From positions 992,001 through 1,056,000 of the forward strand of contig NZ_JARXOW010000001.1 in NCBI RefSeq assembly GCF_030182585.1: 64,000 nucleotides of DNA, read 5' to 3'. The notes beneath the pieces were generated by a model. The model was not told where the DNA came from. It worked only from the letters and a program-made list of their open reading frames with translations, and ran no database searches. Source of the DNA: Pedobacter faecalis. Lineage in GTDB: Bacteria > Bacteroidota > Bacteroidia > Sphingobacteriales > Sphingobacteriaceae. This document shows positions 15,648 to 25,927 of this stretch, piece after piece. Made by a program: the position numbers and the translations under genes. Numbering within the stretch: the first letter of the stretch is position 1; every line of letters starts with the position of its first letter.

Positions 15648-18600
15648 ATGATTTATTTCTTTCTGAGTCAGTCCGACACCGTTTACGCTTTACAAACAGA
15701 ACGGGAACTTACCTCCATTGATATCAACAAACTTGAATGGCTTTTTGGCGGAGCCAGTGTACAAAAGGAAAGCCAACTGGAGGGCTATTTTGTTGGCCCG
15801 AGAGCAGCAATGATCACCCCATGGAGCACGAATGCTGTGGAGATCACTCAGAACATGGATATCAGCGGAATTATCCGGATTGAGGAGTTTAAGAAAGTAG
15901 GCCAGGGCTTTGCGGATTTTGACCCTATGCTCTCACAGAAATATGAGGGACTGGATCAGGAGATCTATACCATTAATATACAACCTGAGCCTGTGATTGA
16001 CATCACCGATATCGCGGCTTACAACAAGCAGGAAGGCCTCTCGCTGAGTGATGAGGAGGTGGAATACCTGAATGACCTCTCGGCACGTCTTGGGCGACCG
16101 CTGACTGACTCTGAGGTATTCGGATTCTCTCAGGTGAACTCTGAACACTGCCGCCATAAAATATTCAACGGCAGGTTTATCATTGACGGTGAAGAGAAGC
16201 CTGTTTCACTTTTCAAGCTCATCCGTAAAACTTCAGAGGAGAACCCGAACGATATCGTATCGGCTTATAAAGACAATGTGGCTTTTATTAAAGGCCCGGT
16301 AGTGCAGCAGTTTGCGCCCAGAAGGGCTGATGTGCCCGATTATTACGCGACAAGCGAATTTGAGTCGGTTATATCCATAAAGGCGGAAACGCACAACTTC
16401 CCAACTACGGTTGAGCCTTTTAACGGCGCGGCTACCGGATCGGGTGGTGAGATACGGGACAGGCTGGCCGGCGGGCAGGGTGCTTTACCTTTGGCCGGTA
16501 CTGCGGTGTATATGACGGCGCTATCGAGGCTTAGCGACGATCGCCCTTGGGAGCGTGGCGTTGAAGAAAGACAGTGGCTGTATCAAACGCCAATGGATAT
16601 TCTGATCAAGGCTTCAAATGGTGCTACCGACTTTGGAAATAAGTTCGGTCAGCCCCTGATTACGGGCTCGGTGCTGACTTTCGAACATGAGGAAGCTGGC
16701 CGTAAACTTGGCTATGATAAAGTAATTATGCTGGCTGGCGGCGTTGGATACGGCAAAGCAAGTCAGGCTAAAAAACATACGCCGGCACCGGGCGACAAAA
16801 TTGTTGTGCTTGGCGGCGAAAACTACCGTATTGGTATGGGTGGCGCGGCGGTATCCTCTGCAGATACTGGCGAGCATGGAACCGGCATTGAGCTGAACGC
16901 TATACAGCGTTCGAACCCGGAAATGCAGAAACGTGCGGCCAATGCGGTTAGGGCTATGGTAGAAAGTGATAACAATACGATCGTTTCTATCCATGATCAT
17001 GGTGCGGGTGGGCACTTAAACTGTCTTTCTGAACTGGTGGAAGAGACTGGCGGAAAGATTGATCTGGATAAGCTGCCGGTGGGCGACCCTACCCTTTCGG
17101 CTAAAGAGATCATCGGCAACGAATCTCAGGAGCGTATGGGACTGGTGATCAGCCAGGAGCATATAGACACGCTGCAAAAAATCGCCGACCGTGAGCGTGC
17201 CCCGATGTATACTGTGGGTACGGTTACGGGAGATCATCGTTTCACGTTTGAATCGGAAACCACTGGCGCGAAGCCAATGGATCTCGAATTAAAAGATATG
17301 TTTGGCAGCTCGCCTAAGTTTATCATGGACGACCGGAGAGTGGCTAGAACTTATGAGGGCCTGTCGTACGACGCAGAAAGATTCAACGAATACCTGGAGC
17401 AGGTGCTGCAACTTGAAGCTGTGGCATGTAAGGATTGGCTGACCAATAAGGTAGATCGTTGTGTGGGCGGCCGGGTGGCCAAACAGCAGTGCGCCGGTCC
17501 CTTGCAACTGCCGTTAAACAACTGCGGTGTAATGGCCCTGGATTTTAAAGGTAAAGAGGGTATTGCGACTTCAGTTGGCCATGCGCCTCTTTCAGCGCTG
17601 ATCGATGCCGCAGCAGGAAGCCGAAACGCGGTGGCTGAATCTTTGTCTAACATTGTTTGGGCACCTTTGAAAGATGGCCTGAAAAGCGTATCGCTTTCGG
17701 CAAATTGGATGTGGGCTTGTAAAAACGAGGGCGAGGACGCACGCTTATATGATGCAGTGCAGGCTTGTTCTGACTTTGCAATTAGCCTGGGAATCAACAT
17801 CCCTACCGGGAAGGATTCACTCTCAATGAAGCAGAAATACAAGAATGACGAGGTTATTGCACCAGGAACCGTAATCATTTCTGCCGGCGGAAATTGTAAT
17901 GACATCACCAAGGTAGTGGAGCCGGTGTTCCAGAAAGAGGAAGGGTCGGTTTATTATATCAACCTTTCGTCTGACGACTACAAACTAGGCGGTTCTTCTT
18001 TTGCCCAGATTTTGAACAGGATTGGCAATGAAACGCCTGACGTAAAGGACGCGGCACAATTTAAACTGGCCTTCAATGCGATACAACAACTTATTAAAGG
18101 CGACTTCATACAGGCTGGTCACGATGTAGGCAGTGGTGGTCTGATCACTACCCTGCTGGAACTTTGCTTTGCCGACCGTGATCTGGGTGCTGATCTGGAC
18201 CTTTCTGCGATTGGTGAGAAAGACCTGATCAAGCTGTTGTTTGCTGAGAACATAGGTATTGTTTTCCAGGCCGCATTGGGCAGGGAGACAGAAATTGAAG
18301 ACACGTTAAATAATGAAGGCGTAAGCTTTTATAAACTAGGCAGGGTAAGCAACGAGCCGGTACTTAAGATCACTGCAGGTGCACATACGCTGAATCTGGA
18401 TGTGGATCATCTGCGGGATGTGTGGTTTAAAACTTCATACCTGCTTGATCAAAAACAGAGCGGCCCAGTAAAAGCGAAAGAGCGTTTCGACAATTATAAA
18501 CATCAGCCGCTTAAATATAGCTTCCCGGCACAGTTTGACGGTAAAAAACCAGTTATTGCTCAGGATGCTGTGCGACCTAAGGCGGCAATCATCCGCGAGA

Positions 18601-19325
18601 AAGGCAGCAACTCTGAGAGGGAGCTTGCTAACGCGATGTACCTGGCTGGCTTTGATGTAAAAGATGTGCATATGACCGACCTGATTTCAGGCAGGGAAAC
18701 GCTGGAAGACATTCAGTTTATCGGTGCTGTTGGAGGTTTCTCCAACTCTGATGTACTTGGATCTGCGAAGGGCTGGGCTGGTGCGTTCCTGTATAATGAG
18801 AAGGCACGGATTGCACTGGAAAACTTCTTCAATCGCCCGGATACACTATCGGTTGGTATTTGTAATGGCTGTCAGTTGTTTATAGAACTTGGCCTGATCA
18901 ACAAAAACCACTCGGAAAAACCAAAGATGCTGCACAATAAGAGTGGCAAACACGAAAGTATCTTTACTTCGCTTACAATTCAGGAAAACAGCTCTGTGAT
19001 GCTGTCGACACTCGCCGGCAGTACATTAGGTGTTTGGGTGTCGCATGGAGAGGGAAGATTTGAGATGCCTTACCAGGAAGATCAATATTCCATTGTGGCC
19101 AAGTACGCTTACCAGAACTATCCGGCAAGTCCGAACGACTCTGACTTCAATACAGCGATGCTGTGTGATGAGACTGGCCGCCATCTGGTGATGATGCCGC
19201 ACATTGAGCGTTCTATATTCCAGTGGCACTGGGCTAACTACCCTAAAGGCCGCAAAGATGAGGTATCACCGTGGATGGAAGCTTTTGTTAATGCACGCAA
19301 ATGGATTGAAGCCCGACAGAAATAA
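15648..19325 (+). CDS. purL: Phosphoribosylformylglycinamidine synthase (large single-chain PurL)
   Basis: A 1225-residue enzyme for step four of purine synthesis: FGAR + glutamine + ATP to FGAM. The N-terminal linker and FGAM-synthase region contain SEHCRHK, KAETHNFPTTVEPFNGAATGSGGEIRD (described here in parts: AETHNFPT, GAATGSGGE) and HDHGAGGHLNC. The C-terminal glutaminase domain begins near residue 975 (PKAAIIREKGSNSERE) with nucleophile Cys in GICNGCQLF and PHIERSIFQW near the end. Fusion of synthase and glutaminase is the large form found in Bacteroidota and Proteobacteria. All parts appear intact. It is a single-gene unit; purM of the same pathway lies 11 kb away. Confidence 0.96.
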   Translation: MIYFFLSQSDTVYALQTERELTSIDINKLEWLFGGASVQKESQLEGYFVGPRAAMITPWSTNAVEITQNMDISGIIRIEEFKKVGQGFADFDPMLSQKYEGLDQEIYTINIQPEPVIDITDIAAYNKQEGLSLSDEEVEYLNDLSARLGRPLTDSEVFGFSQVNSEHCRHKIFNGRFIIDGEEKPVSLFKLIRKTSEENPNDIVSAYKDNVAFIKGPVVQQFAPRRADVPDYYATSEFESVISIKAETHNFPTTVEPFNGAATGSGGEIRDRLAGGQGALPLAGTAVYMTALSRLSDDRPWERGVEERQWLYQTPMDILIKASNGATDFGNKFGQPLITGSVLTFEHEEAGRKLGYDKVIMLAGGVGYGKASQAKKHTPAPGDKIVVLGGENYRIGMGGAAVSSADTGEHGTGIELNAIQRSNPEMQKRAANAVRAMVESDNNTIVSIHDHGAGGHLNCLSELVEETGGKIDLDKLPVGDPTLSAKEIIGNESQERMGLVISQEHIDTLQKIADRERAPMYTVGTVTGDHRFTFESETTGAKPMDLELKDMFGSSPKFIMDDRRVARTYEGLSYDAERFNEYLEQVLQLEAVACKDWLTNKVDRCVGGRVAKQQCAGPLQLPLNNCGVMALDFKGKEGIATSVGHAPLSALIDAAAGSRNAVAESLSNIVWAPLKDGLKSVSLSANWMWACKNEGEDARLYDAVQACSDFAISLGINIPTGKDSLSMKQKYKNDEVIAPGTVIISAGGNCNDITKVVEPVFQKEEGSVYYINLSSDDYKLGGSSFAQILNRIGNETPDVKDAAQFKLAFNAIQQLIKGDFIQAGHDVGSGGLITTLLELCFADRDLGADLDLSAIGEKDLIKLLFAENIGIVFQAALGRETEIEDTLNNEGVSFYKLGRVSNEPVLKITAGAHTLNLDVDHLRDVWFKTSYLLDQKQSGPVKAKERFDNYKHQPLKYSFPAQFDGKKPVIAQDAVRPKAAIIREKGSNSERELANAMYLAGFDVKDVHMTDLISGRETLEDIQFIGAVGGFSNSDVLGSAKGWAGAFLYNEKARIALENFFNRPDTLSVGICNGCQLFIELGLINKNHSEKPKMLHNKSGKHESIFTSLTIQENSSVMLSTLAGSTLGVWVSHGEGRFEMPYQEDQYSIVAKYAYQNYPASPNDSDFNTAMLCDETGRHLVMMPHIERSIFQWHWANYPKGRKDEVSPWMEAFVNARKWIEARQK

Positions 19326-19332
19326 CCGGCGC

Positions 19333-20688
19333 TTATCTGTCGTTCTGAGCTATTCCGCTTAAGCGGATCTCCTCTTCGTCTATGGGAAAGACATACCGCT
19401 TATCGTTTGGTAATAAACGATAAGTGGTGTTATTCATGGTCCTGACCAAGGTTGTGGCAAAGCGCTCGTCGCGGTTCAGTCTCCTGAGATCGCTCCAGCG
19501 CAGGCATCTGAACACCAGCTCCTTTCTTCTCTCCTTAAGAATCAATGGCAAAACCGCATCATCTACCCGTATCTCCCTATGGGCACCGCGCCAGCGTGAC
19601 TTTAACAGAAGGCTCAGGTCGGCAATGGCGTCTTTATATCTGCCTGCCCGAGCGTAACACTCGGAACGTATGAGATACATCTCGTCCGTAGCCAGGCCGC
19701 AGAACAGATTTTTATCTCCTGAATAGCTTCCCCTGAAGGTGAAACCGTTTCTGGCCGAGACAAAGAAGAGTGTACGCCGCAGATCCGCCTCCTCATACTG
19801 CGCAAATAAATCGGGGTCGACCAGCAGCCGGGACGCGTTGAATGCTCCGTAAGTAGTACTTGCGTGAAAGATCACCTCCTCGTTGAAGCGCGGCAAGGGA
19901 TATGAACCGGCTTTTAAGGCAGCATAGTTAAGTAGGCCGTGCTGTATTTGCAATGCAGAGTCGGCATAGACGGCAGCCCGATCGTAGTCTTCCAAGCTCA
20001 GATACACCCTGGCCAGCAAGGCGTAAGCCGCCTGCTTTGATGGTCTGGTTTTAACCTTTGGGCTTGTGCCAAGATACGGAATGGCCTGTTTAAGATCACC
20101 GGTGATTTGATGGTAGGTTTGGCGGAGTGTCGACCGCCCGATATGTGCGTCAACATCAGCGCTGAGCCGCAAGGGCAGCCCCGGCTCGCGATCGGCTGTT
20201 TCATCGGTGTATCCCTTACAAAAAAGCTGTGAAAGGTTGTACAGACTGAACGATCGAAAGAACAAGGCGCTCCCGAATACATTCCTCCATTCGGGATCGG
20301 CAGCATGTCTGGCCTTGAGTTTTTGCAGCCCTTCGAGCACAATATTATGCGTAAGAATTTGCTTGTACGACGCAGCCCAGTCGGTATTTTGCTCACCGCC
20401 GTAGAACCGATCGGTGGACTCCCAGATATAGGCCGACCGCTCCTGGCGTGAAAACAAAGATTGCCAGGAATCGTATGAAATGTGGAAATCGCCCGAAGCC
20501 ACTTCCCCTAAACCCGGCTGCGCGTTGTTCAGCAGCGTCACGTTGTCAAGCAAAGCCTGATAATCGGCCACTGTTCCGGGAACTGTCAGAAACTCATCTG
20601 GCTTCTCATTGAGCCAGTTGTTGCTGCACGACAACATGCAGGGGATAACCAGCATAATGAACCATAACTGTGCGCTGCGTGTAAACAT
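19333..20688 (-). CDS. SusD/RagB-family glycan-binding lipoprotein
   Basis: A 451-residue outer-membrane lipoprotein: signal peptide with lipobox at LSCSNNWLNEKP, then the SusD fold of TPR-like helices (AAYALLARVYLSLEDYDRAAVYADSAL) and the family C-terminal end, where ELVFRCLRWSDLRRLNR and YVFPIDEEEIRLSG occur. SusD proteins cap the SusC porin and bind the glycan at the cell surface. It starts one base after the SusC stop, the usual SusC-SusD pairing. The glycan is unknown; the GH92 upstream suggests a mannose-containing one. Confidence 0.93.
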   Translation of the reverse strand: MFTRSAQLWFIMLVIPCMLSCSNNWLNEKPDEFLTVPGTVADYQALLDNVTLLNNAQPGLGEVASGDFHISYDSWQSLFSRQERSAYIWESTDRFYGGEQNTDWAASYKQILTHNIVLEGLQKLKARHAADPEWRNVFGSALFFRSFSLYNLSQLFCKGYTDETADREPGLPLRLSADVDAHIGRSTLRQTYHQITGDLKQAIPYLGTSPKVKTRPSKQAAYALLARVYLSLEDYDRAAVYADSALQIQHGLLNYAALKAGSYPLPRFNEEVIFHASTTYGAFNASRLLVDPDLFAQYEEADLRRTLFFVSARNGFTFRGSYSGDKNLFCGLATDEMYLIRSECYARAGRYKDAIADLSLLLKSRWRGAHREIRVDDAVLPLILKERRKELVFRCLRWSDLRRLNRDERFATTLVRTMNNTTYRLLPNDKRYVFPIDEEEIRLSGIAQNDR

Positions 20689-20689
20689 A

Positions 20690-23600
20690 TTATTTGATAT
20701 TCGCCTTCAAACCAAGGGCAAAGGTTTGGGGCGTACGAAAAGTCCACTGATCGCCTCTGGTGGGAACGACATCCGGATCAAGGCCAAAGTTGTTCGCTTT
20801 CCATAGCAAGCCCAGATTATTTGCATGGACATATACGTGAAGCCTGGAAAAATACCTGGAAAGAAATGGATTTTTGATATCTACCCCTGCGATGATGTCT
20901 TGCAGCCGCAGGTGGTCGGCCCGCGCAACAGTAGTGGAAGAGCCGTTATAAAAGACGTCCCTGTACGCATCCCCATTGTACGTCCCCATAGACGGAACGT
21001 TTGTTATGCTTTCATCACCCGGCTGTTGCCAGCGTTTTACGAAATCCTTTGTCATGTTATAATTCATATCAAAATTATAGATATCAGAATAATGCACAGA
21101 TGGCTTCCTGAAAAAATACCCTAGCTTATAGGTTAAATTTACGCTTAAGCTGAAGTTCCGATATGCAAAGCTATTGGTAAGACCACCGTACATAGCTGGC
21201 CTCGATGGTCCGTTGTATTCCAGGTCTTTCATCTCCGCATCGCTTACTATGCTGGCATAATCCTTACTCATAACACCGTTCAGGAAACCTTGCGGATCGC
21301 CGTTGACCGGGTCTAAACCTGCCCATTTATAACTGAAAAGAGAGAACACAGGCCGGCCTGGTATGGGACCTGGATCGGGGCTGGACCCCGACGTACCGGC
21401 ATAGTACCGCCCTCTTGGATCGGCAACATAATTTTTAACCACCCTATCTTTCACCACAGAGAGGAGCATATTGGTGTTCCATTTCACCGCTCCGTTGGTG
21501 TTCTTGCTATACAATGTCAGGTCAACACCCCTCGACTTTATATCTGCATAGTTCCCACGGAAAGCAACTACACCTGCACTTGCTGGAAAAGCCTTATCAC
21601 CAAGGATATCGGAGCCGTTTTTCAGGTACATTTCTAATGAACCCGACAGGCGCTGGTTTTTCAGACTGAAATCAATCCCGAGGTTGGTTATCGCGATCTT
21701 TTCCCAGCCCAATGACGGGTTTCCGATGTTTAAGATCGTAGCGTAGTCCAGATTGGTAAGCGCCGCCCGGATCGGAGAATATCTTATGGTGGTGACGCCA
21801 GTAAAATCATTGTCGTAATTGCCATTCACTCCATGCGAGAGCCTGAGTTTCAAAGTTCCCAGCCATTTCAAAGCTGCAAACGCTTCCCGGTCTACATGCC
21901 ACAATAGTCCGGCCGACCACAAGGGCACATTCTTTCGGTTAAACCGGACGCCAAAATAATTTGAGCCGTCTACCCTTGCACTGGCAGATGCCGTATATTT
22001 AGCATTGTAGGTGTAAGACCCATTTATATACACAGAACGGATACGGTCGAGGACAGAGAAAAGCCGACCTCCGGTAGATAACCTGCCCGTTCCGGAAGGA
22101 TAGAGCTGAAAGGTCGTAGCAGTATCCACATCTGCAGACCTTCTGCTTTGGGGATCGTAACCGTACCGGGTAGCGCTTGTGCCCTCGGATTTAAATTCTG
22201 AAAACTCATATCCTGCAAGTGCTGTTAATTCACCTCGTCCTATCTTCCTGTTCAGATCAATCTGAAACCTCGCATTATTCCCATAGGCTTCTATATCCTT
22301 TTGATACAAGATTCCGCCCAAAGGAACGTTATAGCCAGTTGGTACGCCATTGGCATCCACCACAGTATAAGTATTAATCAGATCACGCGTTGCGATCGAG
22401 TTAAGCCCCCTGTACAGCCTGGAATTTGTGTTGATGCGCTGATGCCTGTATCTGCCGCTAAAGCTAAGACCTGTAAGGATTTCATAAGTCACGGCCCCAT
22501 CGAGCCTAAGGTCATGCTGTCTGGTTCGGTCAACATCCGAACCCAGCTCACGGAGTGGTGTGTACGACCAGTCCAGCATTCCTCTGGAAACTGCATCCCT
22601 CGCGAAAGCATTGTTATACCGGTAATCAAATTCCGCCGGGCTCCCGTCCGGTCTTTTGAGTGACATATATGGCTGTACTATACGGTTCAGCATGGATAAG
22701 GTCGTGCTGTCGGCCCGGTAACTGTTATTAACGTAGTTCAATCCTGCTTCTATCGCTAATCCTTTAAGGGGTTGAAAGCTGTTTTGGAAATTGATGGTTG
22801 CGCGATCACTGCTATGGTATTTCAGTGCGGCCTGTTCGCGATCCAAACCGGCAGAGAGGTAATGCGATCGCCATGACGCCCCGCCGCTAACCGACAAATG
22901 ATACTGTTGCTGCACAGGATTGCGATAAATATATTTCTGATATTCGCGCCGAATGTCCTGCTGCCGAAAATTATCGAGTTGCTGTTTTAGGTGTTCATCA
23001 GAAAGCGCTCCTGATTTATTTTGTTGCAGCAACTGAACTACGGGCGACAGCACCGGATGATTTATGTTATCGTTGATCAAATAGTCGTACCCACCGTTTT
23101 GAAATCTAAACTGCTCCAGTTCTATATAGTCCGACCCTGCAAAATAGTTAGGATTATAAGATAGATCCGGCGAATTTCCTACGATAACGGAAGATGTCAA
23201 TGAAATTTGCGGAGATTGCGCAGAAGCTCCCTTCCGGGTATTCAGTACAATAACGCCGTTTCCGGAACGGACGCCCCAAATTGATGCCGCAGCAGCATCC
23301 TTTAGCAGTGTAATGCTTTCGATATCATTAGGATTTATCGATCTGAGATCGCCATTGAAGGGGAAATTATTCAGGATGATCAGCGGCTGATCATTCGCGA
23401 AAATGGTGCTTCGGGAGCGGATAGACATGTCAGACATGTGCATATTGTCCCTCAACGTATTCTTATTGAAAAGCAGTCCACCTGTAATTCCCTGCAAACG
23501 GAGAAACATGTCTGATGATGTTCTACTGCTGAATTGGGTCATGTCAGTCTTTGTAAAGCTACCTGTGGCACGTTCGCGCGGGACGCGCTGATAACCGGTA

Positions 23601-23986
23601 CTAACAATTTCGACCTCGCGCAACGTATCACTTCGCACCGAGATTACCTCCGGTTCCTCGATGACACCCCTTTTTGCCGGCGCCACAACCCTGCGTTCCT
23701 TCTCTTGAATTACAACCATTTTACCGGATATGACGTAAGTCACCGGGAATTGCTTCAGAACAGTCCTAAACACCTGATCCAGAGAAGCCTCGTGGAAATC
23801 CGCCCGAACTGAAGCGTTTACGTCCAGACGCTTTTCATTCCAGATTACCCGATAACCGGTCTGATGCTTAATTTCATTAAAAAGCTGATGCAGTTTAACC
23901 TGATCTTTGGAATAGCTAAACTTCTGTGCAACTGCCGGAGCAGTTGACATCAGAATGAACAGTAATCCAAAAAATATAAGGCGCAT
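20690..23986 (-). CDS. SusC/RagA TonB-dependent outer-membrane transporter with STN domain
   Basis: A 1098-residue TonB-dependent importer. After the signal peptide comes an STN (secretin/TonB N-terminal) domain at about residues 22-85 (SYSKDQVKLHQLFNEIKHQTG), the part that signals to the FecR anti-sigma factor. A plug follows (RATGSFTKTDMTQFSSRTSSDMFL, DIESITLLKDAAAASIWGVR), then the beta-barrel. The carboxypeptidase-regulatory-like domain usual in SusC proteins between STN and plug seems missing: only about 40 low-complexity residues (IEEPEVISVRSDTLREVEIV) join them. Cluster order sigma-FecR-SusC-SusD predicts ligand-induced self-regulation. Confidence 0.93.
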   Translation of the reverse strand: MRLIFFGLLFILMSTAPAVAQKFSYSKDQVKLHQLFNEIKHQTGYRVIWNEKRLDVNASVRADFHEASLDQVFRTVLKQFPVTYVISGKMVVIQEKERRVVAPAKRGVIEEPEVISVRSDTLREVEIVSTGYQRVPRERATGSFTKTDMTQFSSRTSSDMFLRLQGITGGLLFNKNTLRDNMHMSDMSIRSRSTIFANDQPLIILNNFPFNGDLRSINPNDIESITLLKDAAAASIWGVRSGNGVIVLNTRKGASAQSPQISLTSSVIVGNSPDLSYNPNYFAGSDYIELEQFRFQNGGYDYLINDNINHPVLSPVVQLLQQNKSGALSDEHLKQQLDNFRQQDIRREYQKYIYRNPVQQQYHLSVSGGASWRSHYLSAGLDREQAALKYHSSDRATINFQNSFQPLKGLAIEAGLNYVNNSYRADSTTLSMLNRIVQPYMSLKRPDGSPAEFDYRYNNAFARDAVSRGMLDWSYTPLRELGSDVDRTRQHDLRLDGAVTYEILTGLSFSGRYRHQRINTNSRLYRGLNSIATRDLINTYTVVDANGVPTGYNVPLGGILYQKDIEAYGNNARFQIDLNRKIGRGELTALAGYEFSEFKSEGTSATRYGYDPQSRRSADVDTATTFQLYPSGTGRLSTGGRLFSVLDRIRSVYINGSYTYNAKYTASASARVDGSNYFGVRFNRKNVPLWSAGLLWHVDREAFAALKWLGTLKLRLSHGVNGNYDNDFTGVTTIRYSPIRAALTNLDYATILNIGNPSLGWEKIAITNLGIDFSLKNQRLSGSLEMYLKNGSDILGDKAFPASAGVVAFRGNYADIKSRGVDLTLYSKNTNGAVKWNTNMLLSVVKDRVVKNYVADPRGRYYAGTSGSSPDPGPIPGRPVFSLFSYKWAGLDPVNGDPQGFLNGVMSKDYASIVSDAEMKDLEYNGPSRPAMYGGLTNSFAYRNFSLSVNLTYKLGYFFRKPSVHYSDIYNFDMNYNMTKDFVKRWQQPGDESITNVPSMGTYNGDAYRDVFYNGSSTTVARADHLRLQDIIAGVDIKNPFLSRYFSRLHVYVHANNLGLLWKANNFGLDPDVVPTRGDQWTFRTPQTFALGLKANIK

Positions 23987-24014
23987 TTATATGCAAAAAT
24001 ATGCATACAGAAGC

Positions 24015-25139
24015 TTATTTAGAGATTTTTATTTTTTTTCCTTCTACAGAAAAATGCACATCTCCAGTCATTTCCAGCAATTCCAGCACCTCCGCAAGAC
24101 TGGCCGACCGAGATATTGATCCGCCGAACCTTTCCTTGCCCACGGCTTTATCCTGATAAACAACCTCCATGTCATACCACCGCGCTACTTTTGCCATAAT
24201 ATTCTGCAAAGGTTCATTTCTGAACATAAACTCACCGTTTTTCCAGGAAATGGCTATCTCCGGATCGGCAGACTGTACGCTGAAACCTGTTCCGTCGTTT
24301 ATTGCTTCCTGATTAGGCTTCAACCTAACCTTGGGCGCATTGCCTGAACCACGGGAGCTTAACTCCACGGCGCCCTCAAGCAAGGAGGTTTTCGTAAAGG
24401 CATCAGCGTTGTAAGCCGAAACATTAAATCGCGTTCCTAATACCTTGATATCCTCAAAAGCCGTCTGAACGATAAAAGGACGGGCTTTATCTTTAAAAAC
24501 TTCAAAGTAGGCTTCGCCGCTGAGGGTTACTCTACGCGCCTTTGATTTTGCAAATGCGATAGGGACTTTAAGGGAAGTCGCGGCATTTAGCCATACTTTG
24601 CTGTCGTCCGACAGTGAGATTTCGTACTGCCCCCCATTAGGGACAGAGATCGTGCTGTATCCTACAGCGGTTACGTTAATTTGAGGGTCAGTTATTTTGT
24701 AGGCTAGCCGTCCGTCGCTCACTTTTATGATCTCCAATCCATTTTGGCTCGCCAGTAAACCAGTTTCCGAACTGTCTAACATAATTTCTTTACCATCAGC
24801 GAGGGTCAACACTGCTTGATTGGCAACCGGAGTTGTGCTGGTGGTGTGATTAACTTTCGGGGCTTCGCCCGGACTAAAATACAGTAACGTCCCGCCCACA
24901 ATAGCAATTATTGCAGCTGCCGCGGCCATCTTCCCTACCCATAGTTTAACTGATGATCGTCCCTTGCTTCCTGGTAGCTGTGTGTAGATCTCTTTGCCAA
25001 GCTCGCGCAGGCGCTTGTCGGACAATCCCACTCCATCTTCATTAAAGCGCAGGTACCAACCTTCAACTAAGGCTTTTTCAGCCTCGCTGCATGCTCCTTC
25101 ACGGTATTTCCGGAGTAGATCTCTCTCTTCTGCTTGCAT
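24015..25139 (-). CDS. FecR-family anti-sigma factor
   Basis: A 374-residue inner-membrane regulator. Residues 1 to about 65 are the cytoplasmic sigma-binding part (LLRKYREGACSEAEKALVEGWY); one transmembrane helix spans about 72-90 (MAAAAAIIAIVGGTLLYF); the periplasmic FecR domain (TISVPNGGQYEISLSDDSKVWLN) and the DUF4974 C-terminal domain (FMFRNEPLQNIMAKVARWYDMEVVYQ) follow. It passes the signal from the STN domain of SusC to the ECF sigma factor encoded just upstream. Gap to SusC is 28 bases. Confidence 0.93.
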   Translation of the reverse strand: MQAEERDLLRKYREGACSEAEKALVEGWYLRFNEDGVGLSDKRLRELGKEIYTQLPGSKGRSSVKLWVGKMAAAAAIIAIVGGTLLYFSPGEAPKVNHTTSTTPVANQAVLTLADGKEIMLDSSETGLLASQNGLEIIKVSDGRLAYKITDPQINVTAVGYSTISVPNGGQYEISLSDDSKVWLNAATSLKVPIAFAKSKARRVTLSGEAYFEVFKDKARPFIVQTAFEDIKVLGTRFNVSAYNADAFTKTSLLEGAVELSSRGSGNAPKVRLKPNQEAINDGTGFSVQSADPEIAISWKNGEFMFRNEPLQNIMAKVARWYDMEVVYQDKAVGKERFGGSISRSASLAEVLELLEMTGDVHFSVEGKKIKISK

Positions 25140-25205
25140 TTGCGATTGTTGGTTACTGATTTATATCAACTAAACGGTTTAGCGACCCTAAACAGGAAGA
25201 TTTAT

Positions 25206-25802
25206 TTACCATATTTTATAAAAAGCTTTTAAAACACTGATTGCTAACAGGATAAAAATCCATAAGTTCAGTTTTGACTTAAGAATGCGCCGCGCATTAC
25301 CCAATTGTTTAGACACGTTGTGTTCCGAGGTGTCCAGTTTTTGCGCAATTTCCTTCGTGGTATATCGATCTTTAATACTCAGTTCAAATATCGCCCGCAT
25401 TTTCCTTGGCAGCGCCTGTATCTCCTTTTCAATATAATCCCGAAACTGCCGCTCCCGGATACGGTGGTCGGTGTCATCCGGCCCCATAACATCGGCTGCC
25501 TCCGTCAATGAAATAGAAACGCTTTTGCCAGTGGAATGAATAAAGATATCTATGATCCTATTTCTGAGCGAGGTGTACAGATACCCCCCCAAATTTATCG
25601 CTTTGATATCTTTGTCCCGGCGTTGCCATACCATCGTGAACAATTCCTGCACTACATCTTTTGCCTGCTCTTCATCTCTCAATTTCTTATAAGCGTGAGA
25701 GATCATCAGGTAATAATACCGGTTGTAAATCTCAGTATAAGCGGTGTAATCTGATTTCTTCAGCAGATCTAATAAAGCGGCATCTGTGAGTTTCTTATAC
25801 AT
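25206..25802 (-). CDS. ECF RNA polymerase sigma factor of the SusCD locus
   Basis: A 198-residue sigma-70 factor of the ECF group. Region 2 is at about residues 25-95 (YNRYYYLMISHAYKKLRDEEQAKDVVQELF...VWQRR), region 4 at about 125-180 (LPRKMRAIFELSIKDRYTTKEIAQKLDTSEHNVSKQL). A hydrophobic C-terminal tail (LWIFILLAISVLKAFYKIW) is common in Bacteroidota FecI-type sigmas. It probably turns on the downstream fecR-susC-susD genes when released by FecR. It starts about 125 bases downstream of the GH92 stop, so it may be partly read through from there. Confidence 0.92.
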   Translation of the reverse strand: MYKKLTDAALLDLLKKSDYTAYTEIYNRYYYLMISHAYKKLRDEEQAKDVVQELFTMVWQRRDKDIKAINLGGYLYTSLRNRIIDIFIHSTGKSVSISLTEAADVMGPDDTDHRIRERQFRDYIEKEIQALPRKMRAIFELSIKDRYTTKEIAQKLDTSEHNVSKQLGNARRILKSKLNLWIFILLAISVLKAFYKIW

Positions 25803-25927
25803 ACCTCCGGGATGCTCAATATTACAACTTTAGCGGAAAAAAATAAAGTGCAAACCGCTATTCATGTTAATTCAAGGAGCCATTCAGTCTTGTAAACCTA
25901 ACCTGAATTCCATAAGCCCTTGGTGAA

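Noticed and set aside
15648..19325. Long minus-strand ORFs inside purL (for example 17351-17911, 186 codons)
   Set aside because: They lie opposite a fully conserved purL frame, have no family features and arise from codon bias of the coding strand.
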